64,000 nucleotides of DNA from Planctomycetota bacterium (GCA_021800165.1 JAJYZF010000009.1:1-64000); one strand, 5' to 3'; counted from the first letter of the stretch, positions 37,198 through 45,319 are shown. A program made the numbers and translations. Notes: a model not told the origin generated them from the sequence alone.

Positions 37198-38383
37198 TTT
37201 GCAGGGAAACATGACGCTATCAGCGCTCCAAACTGGATTGACGTGGATGAAGATCAACATGACCTACCCAACGGGCTACGGCCAAACCAGCCTGTATTTA
37301 AGCCGGCGCTACACCATCAAGGAGCTTGCCAGGGCGATCACCAGGCAAACCGCCCTACCGACCCGCGCCACCGGCCGCCGCATAAGCGTGCTAGCACGCA
37401 CCAGCAAGACATTTACCATCACAATACCCGCACCACTACCAAACCCGGCCGGTACGGCCGCCGCCCAGACCGGCGGGTACCAGAATCTGGCAACCAACCC
37501 GACGCCGCAACCTAGCGGCGCCGCCGGCACGACTGGAATCCAAATACCGAAAGTCACCATCACGCCGATCAACGGGTATTGGATCATCACCGGCCCAAAC
37601 AAGCAGTATTGGCAAGTCATGCACATGATCAAACTCCTCCGCCGGCCGGCAGAGCATGTGCGTTGCAAAGTGTGGCTTATCAACGACTCAAAGGCCAACA
37701 ACGTGGACTTAACCATCAATGGCCTAAGCCTGTCATTGACGAGCCTTAACGCGATCACCGCCAGCCAACTCAACGCGGTTGCGACCGTGTTGCACCAGAG
37801 CAACGCAATCATCGACACTTACGCCGGAACCCTATACTCCGGCCAACAGCTGACCTACACGGACCTTACGCAGTTAGTGCTGACGCAATACAGCGTGCCC
37901 ACCGGCAACACCAACACCACCAACAACAACGTCTTAAGCACCGGCCTGACCACTAGGAACGCCGGGCTGACGATCAACTTGACCGGTACCAAGGTTGGCA
38001 CCAGGTGGGTGATCAACGGTTCTATCAGCCTGAGCAGTTTTCTCGGCGGTACCGGGAACCCACTGGCACCGGAGGCCCAGCAGTTGATTACATTTCAGGC
38101 CACTGGCCGAACCGGCGACACGCTCCAAGTCTGCCGCGCCACAGTTGGCTCAGCGGGCAAGGCGTTGGGCCTGAGCTCCAATGTGCCCGAATTGAGCAAC
38201 GACCACAGCCAGCAAACCTTTTCACTCTGGGTAACACTTCGCCGGCACACCAAGACACGTAAGCACTTCGAGCCGCACCTGCTACCCCGGTCTATCCGGA
38301 TCCCGTTGAACAACGAGGTAGCCAAACTATTTCGGCAGGCTGAAGGAAAGCCGGATCCCAAGAAGACAACGATGTCCAAATGA
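37004..38383 (+). CDS. Secretin-like outer-membrane channel (pIV analogue)
   Basis: 459 residues. A basic N-terminus and signal (FQTGLLCLMLATATACS, possibly a lipoprotein Cys at 36) are followed by an N0-like domain, a Thr/Gly-rich linker, then a C-terminal half of alternating strands with Asn/Thr/Gly-rich turns (TRNAGLTINLTGTKVGTRWVINGSISLSSFLGG), which looks like the beta-barrel of secretins such as pIV. It directly follows Zot, as gene IV follows gene I in Ff. A phage-owned secretin would avoid relying on a host type II secretion channel. Family assignment is by layout, not by a firm motif. Confidence 0.6.
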   Translation: MAQPRYRPTKKSWAGVFKKSFQTGLLCLMLATATACSTSLNSGNLSPRRNPRKVRPSRPAPLVFSLQGNMTLSALQTGLTWMKINMTYPTGYGQTSLYLSRRYTIKELARAITRQTALPTRATGRRISVLARTSKTFTITIPAPLPNPAGTAAAQTGGYQNLATNPTPQPSGAAGTTGIQIPKVTITPINGYWIITGPNKQYWQVMHMIKLLRRPAEHVRCKVWLINDSKANNVDLTINGLSLSLTSLNAITASQLNAVATVLHQSNAIIDTYAGTLYSGQQLTYTDLTQLVLTQYSVPTGNTNTTNNNVLSTGLTTRNAGLTINLTGTKVGTRWVINGSISLSSFLGGTGNPLAPEAQQLITFQATGRTGDTLQVCRATVGSAGKALGLSSNVPELSNDHSQQTFSLWVTLRRHTKTRKHFEPHLLPRSIRIPLNNEVAKLFRQAEGKPDPKKTTMSK

Positions 38384-38395
38384 AAGGAACTCGGT

Positions 38396-38590
38396 ATGGA
38401 CGCACAACCAATCATAAACTGGCTAGTCGGTAAGATCGCCCAGGCACAGGCACGGATGGCTCAACTCGAGAGCATTCACGTTAGAGAGGACGACCCCAAT
38501 TACCGCAGGCTGCAAGGCCAAGAGGAGGCTTTCGCTGCGACACTACGTATCGTGCAACAAAACACGCGGGCACTCGTCAAGACCGACTAG
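38396..38590 (+). CDS. Hypothetical phage protein, 64 aa, helical
   Basis: 64 residues, mainly helical and charged, with a heptad-like pattern (LVGKIAQAQARMAQLESI) suggesting a short coiled coil. GAAAGGAACTCGGT precedes the ATG at good distance. Not recognised. Lies 12 bases after the secretin stop and is probably in the same transcript. Confidence 0.55.
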   Translation: MDAQPIINWLVGKIAQAQARMAQLESIHVREDDPNYRRLQGQEEAFAATLRIVQQNTRALVKTD

Positions 38591-38601
38591 CCAAAAAAGG
38601 A

Positions 38602-38895
38602 ATGGGCCGGAATCCGACCCTACTCGCGACCAAATGGCACGCCATGCTCGCGGCACTACGCCTGAAGGCTGCCGCTGCGCGTGGCATGCCACCGGAAAGA
38701 ATTAAGGAACCGCCAACGGCGTGCAAAACAACTTTCCTTTTGTCCGCTGCGCAGGTCGAACTCCGGCATCTTCAATCTTGTATTTTTTTTCCCCTGGCCG
38801 TAAAGCCTTACGTGGCCAGGGGGAAAAAAAATGCCGGGGGCTGTAGCCCTTGGCCCCTGTGCCCAACCGCAGAAAGGAAATCCAATGACCACTAA
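38602..38895 (+). CDS. Doubtful small ORF running into the intergenic hairpin
   Basis: 97 codons. The first 40 residues (RNPTLLATKWHAMLAALRLKAAAARG) could be a helical protein, but the rest is read from the large palindrome at 38763-38837 and from its flanks. The spacing between AAGGA and the ATG is too short for a normal start. I list it for completeness; only the 5' part, if any, is likely to be coding. Confidence 0.25.
   Translation: MGRNPTLLATKWHAMLAALRLKAAAARGMPPERIKEPPTACKTTFLLSAAQVELRHLQSCIFFPLAVKPYVARGKKNAGGCSPWPLCPTAERKSNDH
38763..38837. repeat. Large palindrome after the secretin gene (candidate origin or packaging signal)
   Basis: Nested inverted repeats: outer CCGGCAT (38763-38769) with ATGCCGG (38831-38837); T8 (38783-38790) with A8 (38824-38831); CCCCTGGCC (38791-38799) with GGCCAGGGG (38814-38822); and GTAA with TTAC around a 4-base loop. 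Small bulges (GT, G) interrupt the right arm. In Ff the packaging hairpin and origins lie in the intergenic region after gene IV, the same place. It would also act as a bidirectional terminator (A and T tracts on both strands). Confidence 0.7.
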
Positions 38896-39157
38896 AACAC
38901 CAACCCATTGCAAACACAAGACCACCTTCACCACCGAAACGTGCCTCGAATGCGACGCCATCCGAGGAATACGCCACAACACACCGATCGGAACCGAATA
39001 CACCAAATGGTATCACACCAAAAAACCCACATGCAACCACACCAACGAAACCAGAACAAGGGAAGCCTGCCTTGAGTGTGGCGACATCCGCAGAATCCGA
39101 AACACCCCAACCGCCACACAATTCGGCCCATGGCAAAACTGGCGCTTCAAAATCTAG
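38885..39157 (+). CDS. Small phage protein with duplicated CxH...CxxC zinc motif
   Basis: 90 residues from ATG 38885 (AGAAAGGAAA upstream). Two similar halves: CKHKTTFTTETCLECDAIRGIR with N-T-PIGTEYTKW, and CNHTNETRTREACLECGDIRRIR with NTPTATQFGPW. Each has C-x-H plus C-x2-C, so each half probably holds one zinc. It looks like an internal duplication of a 40-residue unit. Candidate DNA-binding regulator acting near the origin region. Not recognised as a named family. Confidence 0.65.
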   Translation: MTTKTPTHCKHKTTFTTETCLECDAIRGIRHNTPIGTEYTKWYHTKKPTCNHTNETRTREACLECGDIRRIRNTPTATQFGPWQNWRFKI

Positions 39158-39464
39158 CCCCAAGCTAGCACACCACGGCGACCCAACCGGCCGCCGGCGC
39201 GCACGCCCGACACAAAAGTAGGACAGCAGGCCACGGCAACACCCCGCCGGCAACCGCAACAATCACGCAGGGAAGAGACGGCCAAGCGGCCCGTGCGCCC
39301 GCAGAGCACAAGACTATCCTACAAATCGCCAAAATACCAACCAGACACCTAACGGAGCGCTAAATTTTCATTAAGAACAGAAAATATTGGAGAAACACTG
39401 GCCACCCGCGTTGACAACGACCGAGAACAATAGCAAGATGACCGCGTTGCAAGGACGGAACGCC
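39158..39464. other. Phage intergenic region, about 300 bp
   Basis: No convincing gene. The strand is rich in C and A. Short inverted repeats occur (GGCC-AAGC-GGCC near 39277; AGTAGGA near 39216 with TCCTA near 39315). AT-rich text before 39400 (TAAATTTTCATTAAG) could hold a promoter for the last gene. A TTG at 39387 opens the following frame but without a ribosome binding site. Confidence 0.4.
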
Positions 39465-40238
39465 ATGCTCGGACTACCCGAAAAACAGTTCAGACAAAGC
39501 CTGCTCGCGGGCCTGATAGCGATCCCCGCAGCGTACGCGGCATGGACACTCGCACTGAACCACTTCGTCTACGGCCGCGCACTCAAGCAAGCCCAAGCAG
39601 CCTACACAATCCAAGATGACCAGGCACTGCAATCGTTTATGGGAACAGGAACAACCATACGAACAACGCAACTCTACGCCCTAATGAGCGCTGACAAAGC
39701 CGCACCTACCCACCACCGGCGCAGCGTCCGGGGCCAAATATGGGGAATGGGAATGCCAGTCTCGTTCACGGCCAAACTGTGCGACACGCCAGGCCAGCGG
39801 GCGAAAGGACTGCAGGGACAACAAAGAGGCAACGCACTGTTCACCTGGACGCATGGCCACCCAAAGTTCTGGATGAAAAATTGCCCAGCCAACATTTACA
39901 TCTTTTGGCTAGCCGGCCACAAAGTAATCGGCGGAACACTGATGAAGGCGGAAACGACGAAAAAACATCCGGCCCCATTCAACGCCAACGCCGCGCTCGA
40001 AATCACAGACCATCCAAAATGGTACCAATTCCCCCTACAACGGCTGCTCAACAACCTAGGATGGGAGCAGCAATTCCCGACCAAGATTACCTGGAAGCTC
40101 ATTCCTAAACCCTACCGAGCGCCCAATCACTTCGGCCAGTGGAAATCAGCCATCCCATGGCCAAATCCCCTAAATCCCAACAAACCCGCGACACTCAAAA
40201 CACCTAACATATGTAGCGAAGAATATACGTTATGTTAA
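39465..40238 (+). CDS. Membrane-anchored DUF192-like phage protein ending inside the right dif site
   Basis: 257 residues from ATG 39465, with AAGGA 9 bases upstream; TTG 39387 and ATG 39438 are longer alternatives. An N-terminal helix (SLLAGLIAIPAAYAAWTLAL) anchors it. Residues about 100-190 resemble DUF192: FTAKLCDTPGQRAKGLQGQ, then ALFTWTHGHPKFWMKNCPANIYIFWLAGHKVIGG, close to the family's GLM......FWMKNT..PLDI.F pattern. DUF192 proteins are small secreted/periplasmic proteins of unknown role. The stop TAA (40236-40238) is part of the right dif XerD arm, so the C-terminus depends on the integration junction. Confidence 0.6.
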   Translation: MLGLPEKQFRQSLLAGLIAIPAAYAAWTLALNHFVYGRALKQAQAAYTIQDDQALQSFMGTGTTIRTTQLYALMSADKAAPTHHRRSVRGQIWGMGMPVSFTAKLCDTPGQRAKGLQGQQRGNALFTWTHGHPKFWMKNCPANIYIFWLAGHKVIGGTLMKAETTKKHPAPFNANAALEITDHPKWYQFPLQRLLNNLGWEQQFPTKITWKLIPKPYRAPNHFGQWKSAIPWPNPLNPNKPATLKTPNICSEEYTLC

Positions 40239-40240
40239 AT
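40213..40240 (+). other. Right dif-like attachment site (attR)
   Basis: Reads GTAGCGAAGAA, TATACG, TTATGTTAAAT. The XerD arm is identical to the E. coli dif XerD arm and the centre is identical to the left copy. With the left copy it defines the element ends; TGCGCCC follows the XerD arm at both ends. Confidence 0.8.
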
Positions 40241-40313
40241 TGCGCCCAGGCCGCAATTGGGAACTGTAATGTTTCAGCCAACAGAACAGCCTTCCGGGCA
40301 TTTACGCAAAGCT

Positions 40314-41267
40314 TTACCCTTCTAAGCCCTCAAATAACGCTGTGCTCAGGTAACGCTCGCCGGTGGAACACATAATGGTTACAATCACTCTGCCCTTCAT
40401 TTCCGGCCTGGCAGCCACTTGAGCCGCCGCCCACATATTGGCTCCGGAACTGATACCGGCCAAGATTCCCTCTTCCGCAGCCAACCGCCGGGCCCAGGTA
40501 AAAGCATCCTCATTGGTGCATTGGATCACTTCATCGACAATGTCCATGTAAAGATTCTTGGGAATAAACCCCGCACCGGCACCCTGAATCTTGTGCGGGC
40601 CTGGCTTGATAGGCTGGCCGGCTTTCGTCTGCGTTATCACCGGGGAATTTGTTGGTTCTACAGCAATGGCCCGAAACTTTGGATTTCGCTTCTTAATCAC
40701 CGTAGCCACGCCGGAAATTGTTCCTCCAGTGCCCACCGCAGAGACCAAGGCATCCACCTTGCCATCGGTATCGCGCCAAATTTCCTCGGCGGTGGTTTTT
40801 TGGTGAATTTCAACATTGGCCGGATTGTCAAATTGCCGGGCAATCAGAGCGTTTTTATCCTGCTCTGCCGCCTCCGAACAACGACGAATGGCCCCCGGCA
40901 TCCCTTCCGCAGCCGGCGTTAAGACCAAGTTAGCACCCAAAATTCGCAATAACTTGCGCCGTTCAAGCGACATACTTTCCGGCATGAACAGCGTAAGTTT
41001 GTAGCCTTTGGCCGCACAGACAAATGCCAAGGCGATACCGGTGTTGCCGCTGGTAGCCTCCATGATGTGCGTTTGTTTGTTAATTTGGCCTGATTTTTCC
41101 GCGGCGGTAATCATCGCCACGCCGATGCGGTCCTTAACGCTGCCTAGAGGATTAAAAAACTCGCATTTAGCGTAGACCGTGGCCTGACCGGCAGGAATTA
41201 AACGATTGATTCGCACCAAGGGGGTGTTGCCCATTGTGGCGGTGATGTCTGGAAAAAGCCGACTCAT
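40314..41267 (-). CDS. cysK: Cysteine synthase A (O-acetylserine sulfhydrylase)
   Basis: 317 residues, PLP enzyme making cysteine from O-acetylserine and sulfide. Motifs: MGNTPLVRI, the PLP-lysine in [23 protein letters not shown], the phosphate-binding GTGGTISG, and GISSGAN near the end. AAGGAGA precedes the ATG. A promoter-like TTGACA/TATACT pair lies just upstream on the same strand. First chromosomal gene to the right of the phage element. Confidence 0.96.
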   Translation of the reverse strand: MSRLFPDITATMGNTPLVRINRLIPAGQATVYAKCEFFNPLGSVKDRIGVAMITAAEKSGQINKQTHIMEATSGNTGIALAFVCAAKGYKLTLFMPESMSLERRKLLRILGANLVLTPAAEGMPGAIRRCSEAAEQDKNALIARQFDNPANVEIHQKTTAEEIWRDTDGKVDALVSAVGTGGTISGVATVIKKRNPKFRAIAVEPTNSPVITQTKAGQPIKPGPHKIQGAGAGFIPKNLYMDIVDEVIQCTNEDAFTWARRLAAEEGILAGISSGANMWAAAQVAARPEMKGRVIVTIMCSTGERYLSTALFEGLEG

Positions 41268-41300
41268 TTTAATCTCCTTGTTAAAAGATGACTTTTGTAG

Positions 41301-41327
41301 AGTATAGCCGCCAGCGGTCTATGTCAA
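41301..41327 (-). promoter_or_regulatory. Putative sigma-70-type promoter of cysK
   Basis: On the minus strand TTGACA (41322-41327) and TATACT (41301-41306) are separated by 15 bases, slightly short of the usual 16-18. The start codon follows after about 34 bases. It lies right after the stop of the upstream zinc-protein gene, so cysK can be transcribed alone. Confidence 0.45.
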
Positions 41328-41328
41328 T

Positions 41329-41658
41329 TTAATCCGTGGGTTTGCCCTGCCATTTCCATTGAGCATGAGGTGCCTTGCTTAAAGCCTTGGCCGCCTGGTG
41401 CAAACATTCCTGGCAGACGACGGCTTGGGGCCTAAGCGAATTAGCCCAACGAGGTAGTGCGGCGGAAATATTATGACGCAAGCATAAGGTGCAGTCGTAT
41501 TTATCCTCGCCCATTACCACGGAGTTCAGCCCTTTTTTTACGCACTCCAGGCAGATGACTGATCCATGATGACCCTCGACCATGGCGGCCTGACCATCCC
41601 AATCGGTCCCGCAAAAATCGCAGGAAATAATAATGCCGTCCGCCGCATTGCGTTGCAT
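41329..41658 (-). CDS. Small cysteine-rich zinc-binding protein
   Basis: 109 residues with CxxC pairs: CDFC (near 13), CLEC (near 37), CTLC (near 57) and CQEC (near 84), enough for two zinc sites. Not recognised further. I chose ATG 41658 because AGGCGGAG lies 5-6 bases upstream; an ATG at 41694 would add a Gly-rich stretch. It lies upstream of cysK on the same strand, but cysK has its own promoter-like site. Confidence 0.65.
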   Translation of the reverse strand: MQRNAADGIIISCDFCGTDWDGQAAMVEGHHGSVICLECVKKGLNSVVMGEDKYDCTLCLRHNISAALPRWANSLRPQAVVCQECLHQAAKALSKAPHAQWKWQGKPTD

Positions 41659-41856
41659 AAGCACTCCGCCTGATCCTATTATGCCCCCCCCCACTGCCCA
41701 ACGCAGTCATCTTACTACCTACGGGGTCGCTATCCAAATGGCTAACTGCGCCTGGCACAACTGGAATATCCACGCCGAGCCGGTAAACTATTGGGCTGTG
41801 CGCGGGGCTTTAACACAGGGCTGACGAGCGCGCTCGGCCAAACTGCGGAACCATAC

Positions 41857-42234
41857 ATGCTTTTAACCTTGCTCAGGTGCAAAATTCACGGGGCTATCGT
41901 CACGCAAGCCAATCGCGATTATGTTGGTAGTATTACCATAGATCGGGATCTTCTGACCCAAAGCGGCCTGCTGGCCAACGAGAAAGTCCTGGTAGTTGAT
42001 ATTAATAACGGCGTGCGTTTCGAGACCTACGTGATTGTCGGTGCCGCGGGGACCGGCATCATAGGCATCAACGGCGCGGCTGCTCACCTGGTGAAGCCGG
42101 GTGAAAAACTCATTATCATGGCGTTTGCCATGTTGACTCCGGAAGAGGCCGCGAGTCACGAAGCCAAGGTGTTGATCGTCGATGGATTCAATAAGGCGGT
42201 GAAAACTTTTTGTCTATCCGGCAACAATACATAA
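41857..42234 (+). CDS. panD: Aspartate 1-decarboxylase
   Basis: 125 residues. Makes beta-alanine for pantothenate. The self-cleavage site YVGSITID has the Gly-Ser bond that yields the pyruvoyl group; the N-terminus LRCKIHGAIVTQANRDY and the NGAAAHLVKPGEKLIIMAF region are typical. ATG 41857 gives the normal N-terminus; the frame is open upstream to 41791. The ribosome binding site is weak (GGAA). Confidence 0.95.
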   Translation: MLLTLLRCKIHGAIVTQANRDYVGSITIDRDLLTQSGLLANEKVLVVDINNGVRFETYVIVGAAGTGIIGINGAAAHLVKPGEKLIIMAFAMLTPEEAASHEAKVLIVDGFNKAVKTFCLSGNNT

Positions 42235-42351
42235 TCGTGCGACGGCCGGGAGAAGTCGCAATGCCGAGAAAAAAAATGCGCCATACGCTTAGCCTGAATC
42301 CGGACAATGAGCCGTATCGGGGTGGTTCTCAAAATTGGAGAAGTACGTTTC

Positions 42352-43818
42352 ATGATATGCAATTCAAAAAAAACTGTTGGGCCAAGGGTGCCACCCCGTT
42401 GGCGACTTCGTGTCGGCATGGCCAGAACTGCCACCGCAAGCGTCCTGATGGGGGCAACCTGCATGTTGCTGCTATCCACGTTAACCGGCTGCGCCACCGA
42501 TTGGAATATACACGCACGGCCATCAACGCGCGTACGCCGAGCGCTCGCGCTGGTTTCGCCGGCGGTCGTTCGGATCGATGTGGTCATGCGAACCTTTAAC
42601 AACGGTGTGCCGGAATCTTTCCGGGCCATTGGCAGTGGCGTCATTATTGATCGTCAAGGCCGGGTGCTCACCAATTTTCACGTTGCCGGCAGGGCCCGAC
42701 GCATTGAAATCACCTTGGCCGACCAAGGCCATGTTCGTGGTAAACTCATCGGGTCGGATCATTGGACGGATTTGGCTTTGGTGCAGATGGACATGAAGCA
42801 AATCGCGGCCAAACATCTAAGCTTCCGATGGGCCACGCTCGGTAATTCATCCCAGGTGCAGTTGGGGGAACCGGTCATGGCGTTGGGCACGCCCTACGGC
42901 CTGGCCCGTACCGTTACCCGCGGGATCATTTCCAATACTGACCGCTACTTTAACGCCAGCACTATCGACGGTTACGAAACCGGGTGGTTCAATAACTGGT
43001 TGCAAACTGATGCGGGCATCAATCCGGGCAATTCCGGAGGCCCGTTGATTAACCTCAAAGGGCAGGTCATAGGCATTAACACGCGGGGCGATCCGACGGC
43101 TACGGATCTGGGATTTGCCATTCCGATCAATGTCGCCAAGTCGGTCATTCCATCGCTGCTTCAGTATCATCGCGTGACGCGGAGCTACATTGGCGTGGAG
43201 TTACAGCCACTGCGTGATCTGAACCATTTTTATAAAATCAGCGGACATGACGGCGTGTTGATTCGGTCAGTGGATCCGGATTCTCCGGCAGCAAGTGCTG
43301 GTCTGCAACCGCAGGATATCTTACTTTCCGTCAACGGCCATCCCACCAATTGCCGGTTTCCTGAGCAACTCGCGGCCATCCGCCGATTCATTGCCGATCA
43401 GAAAGTACATTCCACACTTACCTTGCTCGTTGACCGCCCGGTTTCCGATTCCAGCGGGAAATTGCTGGACATTACCGTGGAAACGCAGCGCCTGGAGAGC
43501 GCCGTTTCCCCGCAACACGGAATTCCAGGCTGGGGTATTGCGGTACGCAATCTCACCAAGCCTTATCTTCGCAATCAGCGACTACCCATGATCCATGGAG
43601 TGCTGGTAACCGGCGTGCGACCAAGCTCGCCTGCGGACAATGCGGATCTTCAGGCCGGCGACATTATCGAGCGTGTCAACGGCACGGTCATTGGCGGCAG
43701 TCGGCAGCTTCAAAACATCGTCAAAGCTCTAAGAAAAAAGAAACAGTCCGCGGCAGTGCTTATCCGCCGTGGCCGTAGTGAACGAACCTTGGTCCTGAGT
43801 TTTGCGCCGACAAGCTAA
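42352..43818 (+). CDS. HtrA/Deg-type serine protease with two PDZ domains (lipoprotein candidate)
   Basis: 488 residues. Signal with lipobox STLTGC (Cys 47). Trypsin-like core with His110 (LTNFHVAG), Asp140 (DHWTDLAL) and Ser228 (NPGNSGGP). Two PDZ domains follow (about 280-385 and 400-480), with the LQPQDILLSVNG and LQAGDIIERVNG signatures. Predicted envelope quality-control protease. ATG 42352 has GGAGAAG 8 bases upstream. The stop overlaps a frame into the next gene, a catalytically dead relative, suggesting an active/inactive pair. Confidence 0.88.
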   Translation: MICNSKKTVGPRVPPRWRLRVGMARTATASVLMGATCMLLLSTLTGCATDWNIHARPSTRVRRALALVSPAVVRIDVVMRTFNNGVPESFRAIGSGVIIDRQGRVLTNFHVAGRARRIEITLADQGHVRGKLIGSDHWTDLALVQMDMKQIAAKHLSFRWATLGNSSQVQLGEPVMALGTPYGLARTVTRGIISNTDRYFNASTIDGYETGWFNNWLQTDAGINPGNSGGPLINLKGQVIGINTRGDPTATDLGFAIPINVAKSVIPSLLQYHRVTRSYIGVELQPLRDLNHFYKISGHDGVLIRSVDPDSPAASAGLQPQDILLSVNGHPTNCRFPEQLAAIRRFIADQKVHSTLTLLVDRPVSDSSGKLLDITVETQRLESAVSPQHGIPGWGIAVRNLTKPYLRNQRLPMIHGVLVTGVRPSSPADNADLQAGDIIERVNGTVIGGSRQLQNIVKALRKKKQSAAVLIRRGRSERTLVLSFAPTS

Positions 43819-43870
43819 TCGGGCGCAGTATGCGGAAAAACGGATAATCCTATTTAGCGAAGGTTTTTTT

Positions 43871-45319
43871 ATGATTAAAGTCTTGTTGGTCCAACCGGTT
43901 GCCGGATTGTTACGGCGCATGCTTGCCATCACCCTGCCTGCGATGTTGCTATTGGGTACAGGGGTGGCCGCGCGTGGTGGAGCCACTCGCCCGGACATGG
44001 CCTCCATGGTTAGCAGGGTATCGAAAAGCCTGGTGGTCGTGGAATATACTGCGGAAAATGAACTGCACAAAACCCGCAAGGTTTCCGCGCAGGGAATCGT
44101 GCTCACGGGAAGCGGCGTGGTCCTCATTTCTGGAAGTATGCTGCCGGAGGAGTTACCGCTGGCTTATGTTCATCATCTTATCATCCGCATCCCGCGCGGA
44201 ACGCTGCGTAAGATTCCGGCGGAATTTCTGGGGCGCACCACCGATGGGAGCTTTTGTTACATCAAGGCGCTCAAGCCTCTGAACCTGCCGCCTTTGCCCA
44301 TCACCGACGGTGGAACCCCGACTTTAGCCGAACAGGTCTTTTCGGTCGGGCTTCTTTCCAAAAAACTGGGTTACTCTCCCTATATAGGGATCAGTCGCGT
44401 CAAGGCCAAGGTAACCCTGATTCACCAGGTATGTGATACTGAAACCTTTGGACTTACTTGCGCCAACAGCCCGGTTTTCGATTATCACACGGACCAGCTC
44501 GTCGGCATCACATTTCCCAGTCAAGGTACGGCCGTGGAGTTAAATATCGCCGGGCACAGCGCTCCGGTGAGCATCAACGATCCTGAACAAGATCCACTAT
44601 TTGTTACCTATTCCGATATAAAGAGCGCACTGACGAGAGTGCCCAGCAAGCGTTTTCATGTGCAGCGGCCCTGGTTGGGTGTGGTGGGATTGGTCGGGAT
44701 GAAGTCGGCGCTACGCCGGCTGTATAAGATAAAGCAGGCTTCCGGTGTCATGGTCGGCTCGGTGATTCCGGGCATGCCCGCAGCCCACGCGGGTCTGAAA
44801 AGTCAGGATATTATTTTAACCATTGACGGAAAAGCCTTCAGCACGTCCCCAGTGCCCGACTTGATGCTGGCCCAGTTCGAGCGCCGCATTCAACGGACCC
44901 ACCCCGGCGAAAAAATTACGCTCGGTATTCTCCGCAACGGAACGAAAGCTTTAACCCTGCCCGTGACCATTGGTGCAATGCCGGTATTGGCGGCCCAAAA
45001 AAAGCATTATTATAATCGCAAGCTTGGCTTGGTAACACGAAACCTGGTTTTTGATGACACCTACATACGTAAATTGCCCGCCAAACAAACGGGGGTCATG
45101 GTGGCCCTTATCAAAAATGGAGCACCAGCTTCACTCGGCAACACGCCCCTGATGGTGGGTTACATCATCACCAAAATCAACGATCAGCCGGTGATCAACG
45201 CGGCAAGTTTCCAAAAGCAGCTTAACACCGCGGTGCAAAAAGCCTCCGGGGGCGACTTAGTGTTCGTTGTGATTAAGCCTGACGGCAATACCGCAGTCTG
45301 TCGGATCGGTTTGCAATAA
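43871..45319 (+). CDS. Catalytically inactive HtrA-like PDZ protein
   Basis: 482 residues, signal-anchored (LAITLPAMLLLGTGVAARGG). The N-terminal part follows the HtrA pattern but the residues are changed: the His site reads SGSMLPEEL rather than TNxHV, and the Ser site reads TCANSPVFD instead of GNSGGP, so no triad is possible. Two PDZ domains remain (GLKSQDIILTIDG and TPLMVGYIITKINDQP). It directly follows the active protease gene. A scaffold or inhibitor/regulator role for the partner is my inference. ATG 43871 is preferred to the open-frame start at 43802. Confidence 0.78.
   Translation: MIKVLLVQPVAGLLRRMLAITLPAMLLLGTGVAARGGATRPDMASMVSRVSKSLVVVEYTAENELHKTRKVSAQGIVLTGSGVVLISGSMLPEELPLAYVHHLIIRIPRGTLRKIPAEFLGRTTDGSFCYIKALKPLNLPPLPITDGGTPTLAEQVFSVGLLSKKLGYSPYIGISRVKAKVTLIHQVCDTETFGLTCANSPVFDYHTDQLVGITFPSQGTAVELNIAGHSAPVSINDPEQDPLFVTYSDIKSALTRVPSKRFHVQRPWLGVVGLVGMKSALRRLYKIKQASGVMVGSVIPGMPAAHAGLKSQDIILTIDGKAFSTSPVPDLMLAQFERRIQRTHPGEKITLGILRNGTKALTLPVTIGAMPVLAAQKKHYYNRKLGLVTRNLVFDDTYIRKLPAKQTGVMVALIKNGAPASLGNTPLMVGYIITKINDQPVINAASFQKQLNTAVQKASGGDLVFVVIKPDGNTAVCRIGLQ

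Larger units (their letters stand above)
28603..40240 (+). mobile_element. Integrated filamentous-phage-like (inovirus) element at dif
   Basis: An 11.6 kb block between two dif-like direct repeats. Every gene is on the plus strand, tightly packed and often overlapping ATGA, on DNA visibly rich in A and C compared with the flanks. Gene order follows Ff phages: ssDNA-binding candidate, Rep, small signal/TM coat candidates, long pIII-like protein, pVI-like membrane protein, Zot/pI ATPase, secretin and a hairpin-rich intergenic region. No integrase or transposase is encoded, which fits Xer-dependent insertion (IMEX type, as for CTXphi). Neighbouring chromosomal genes (BFD-like, tRNA-Arg on one side, cysK on the other) are ordinary. 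The call rests on Walker motifs, topology and order, not on a database search. Confidence 0.88.
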
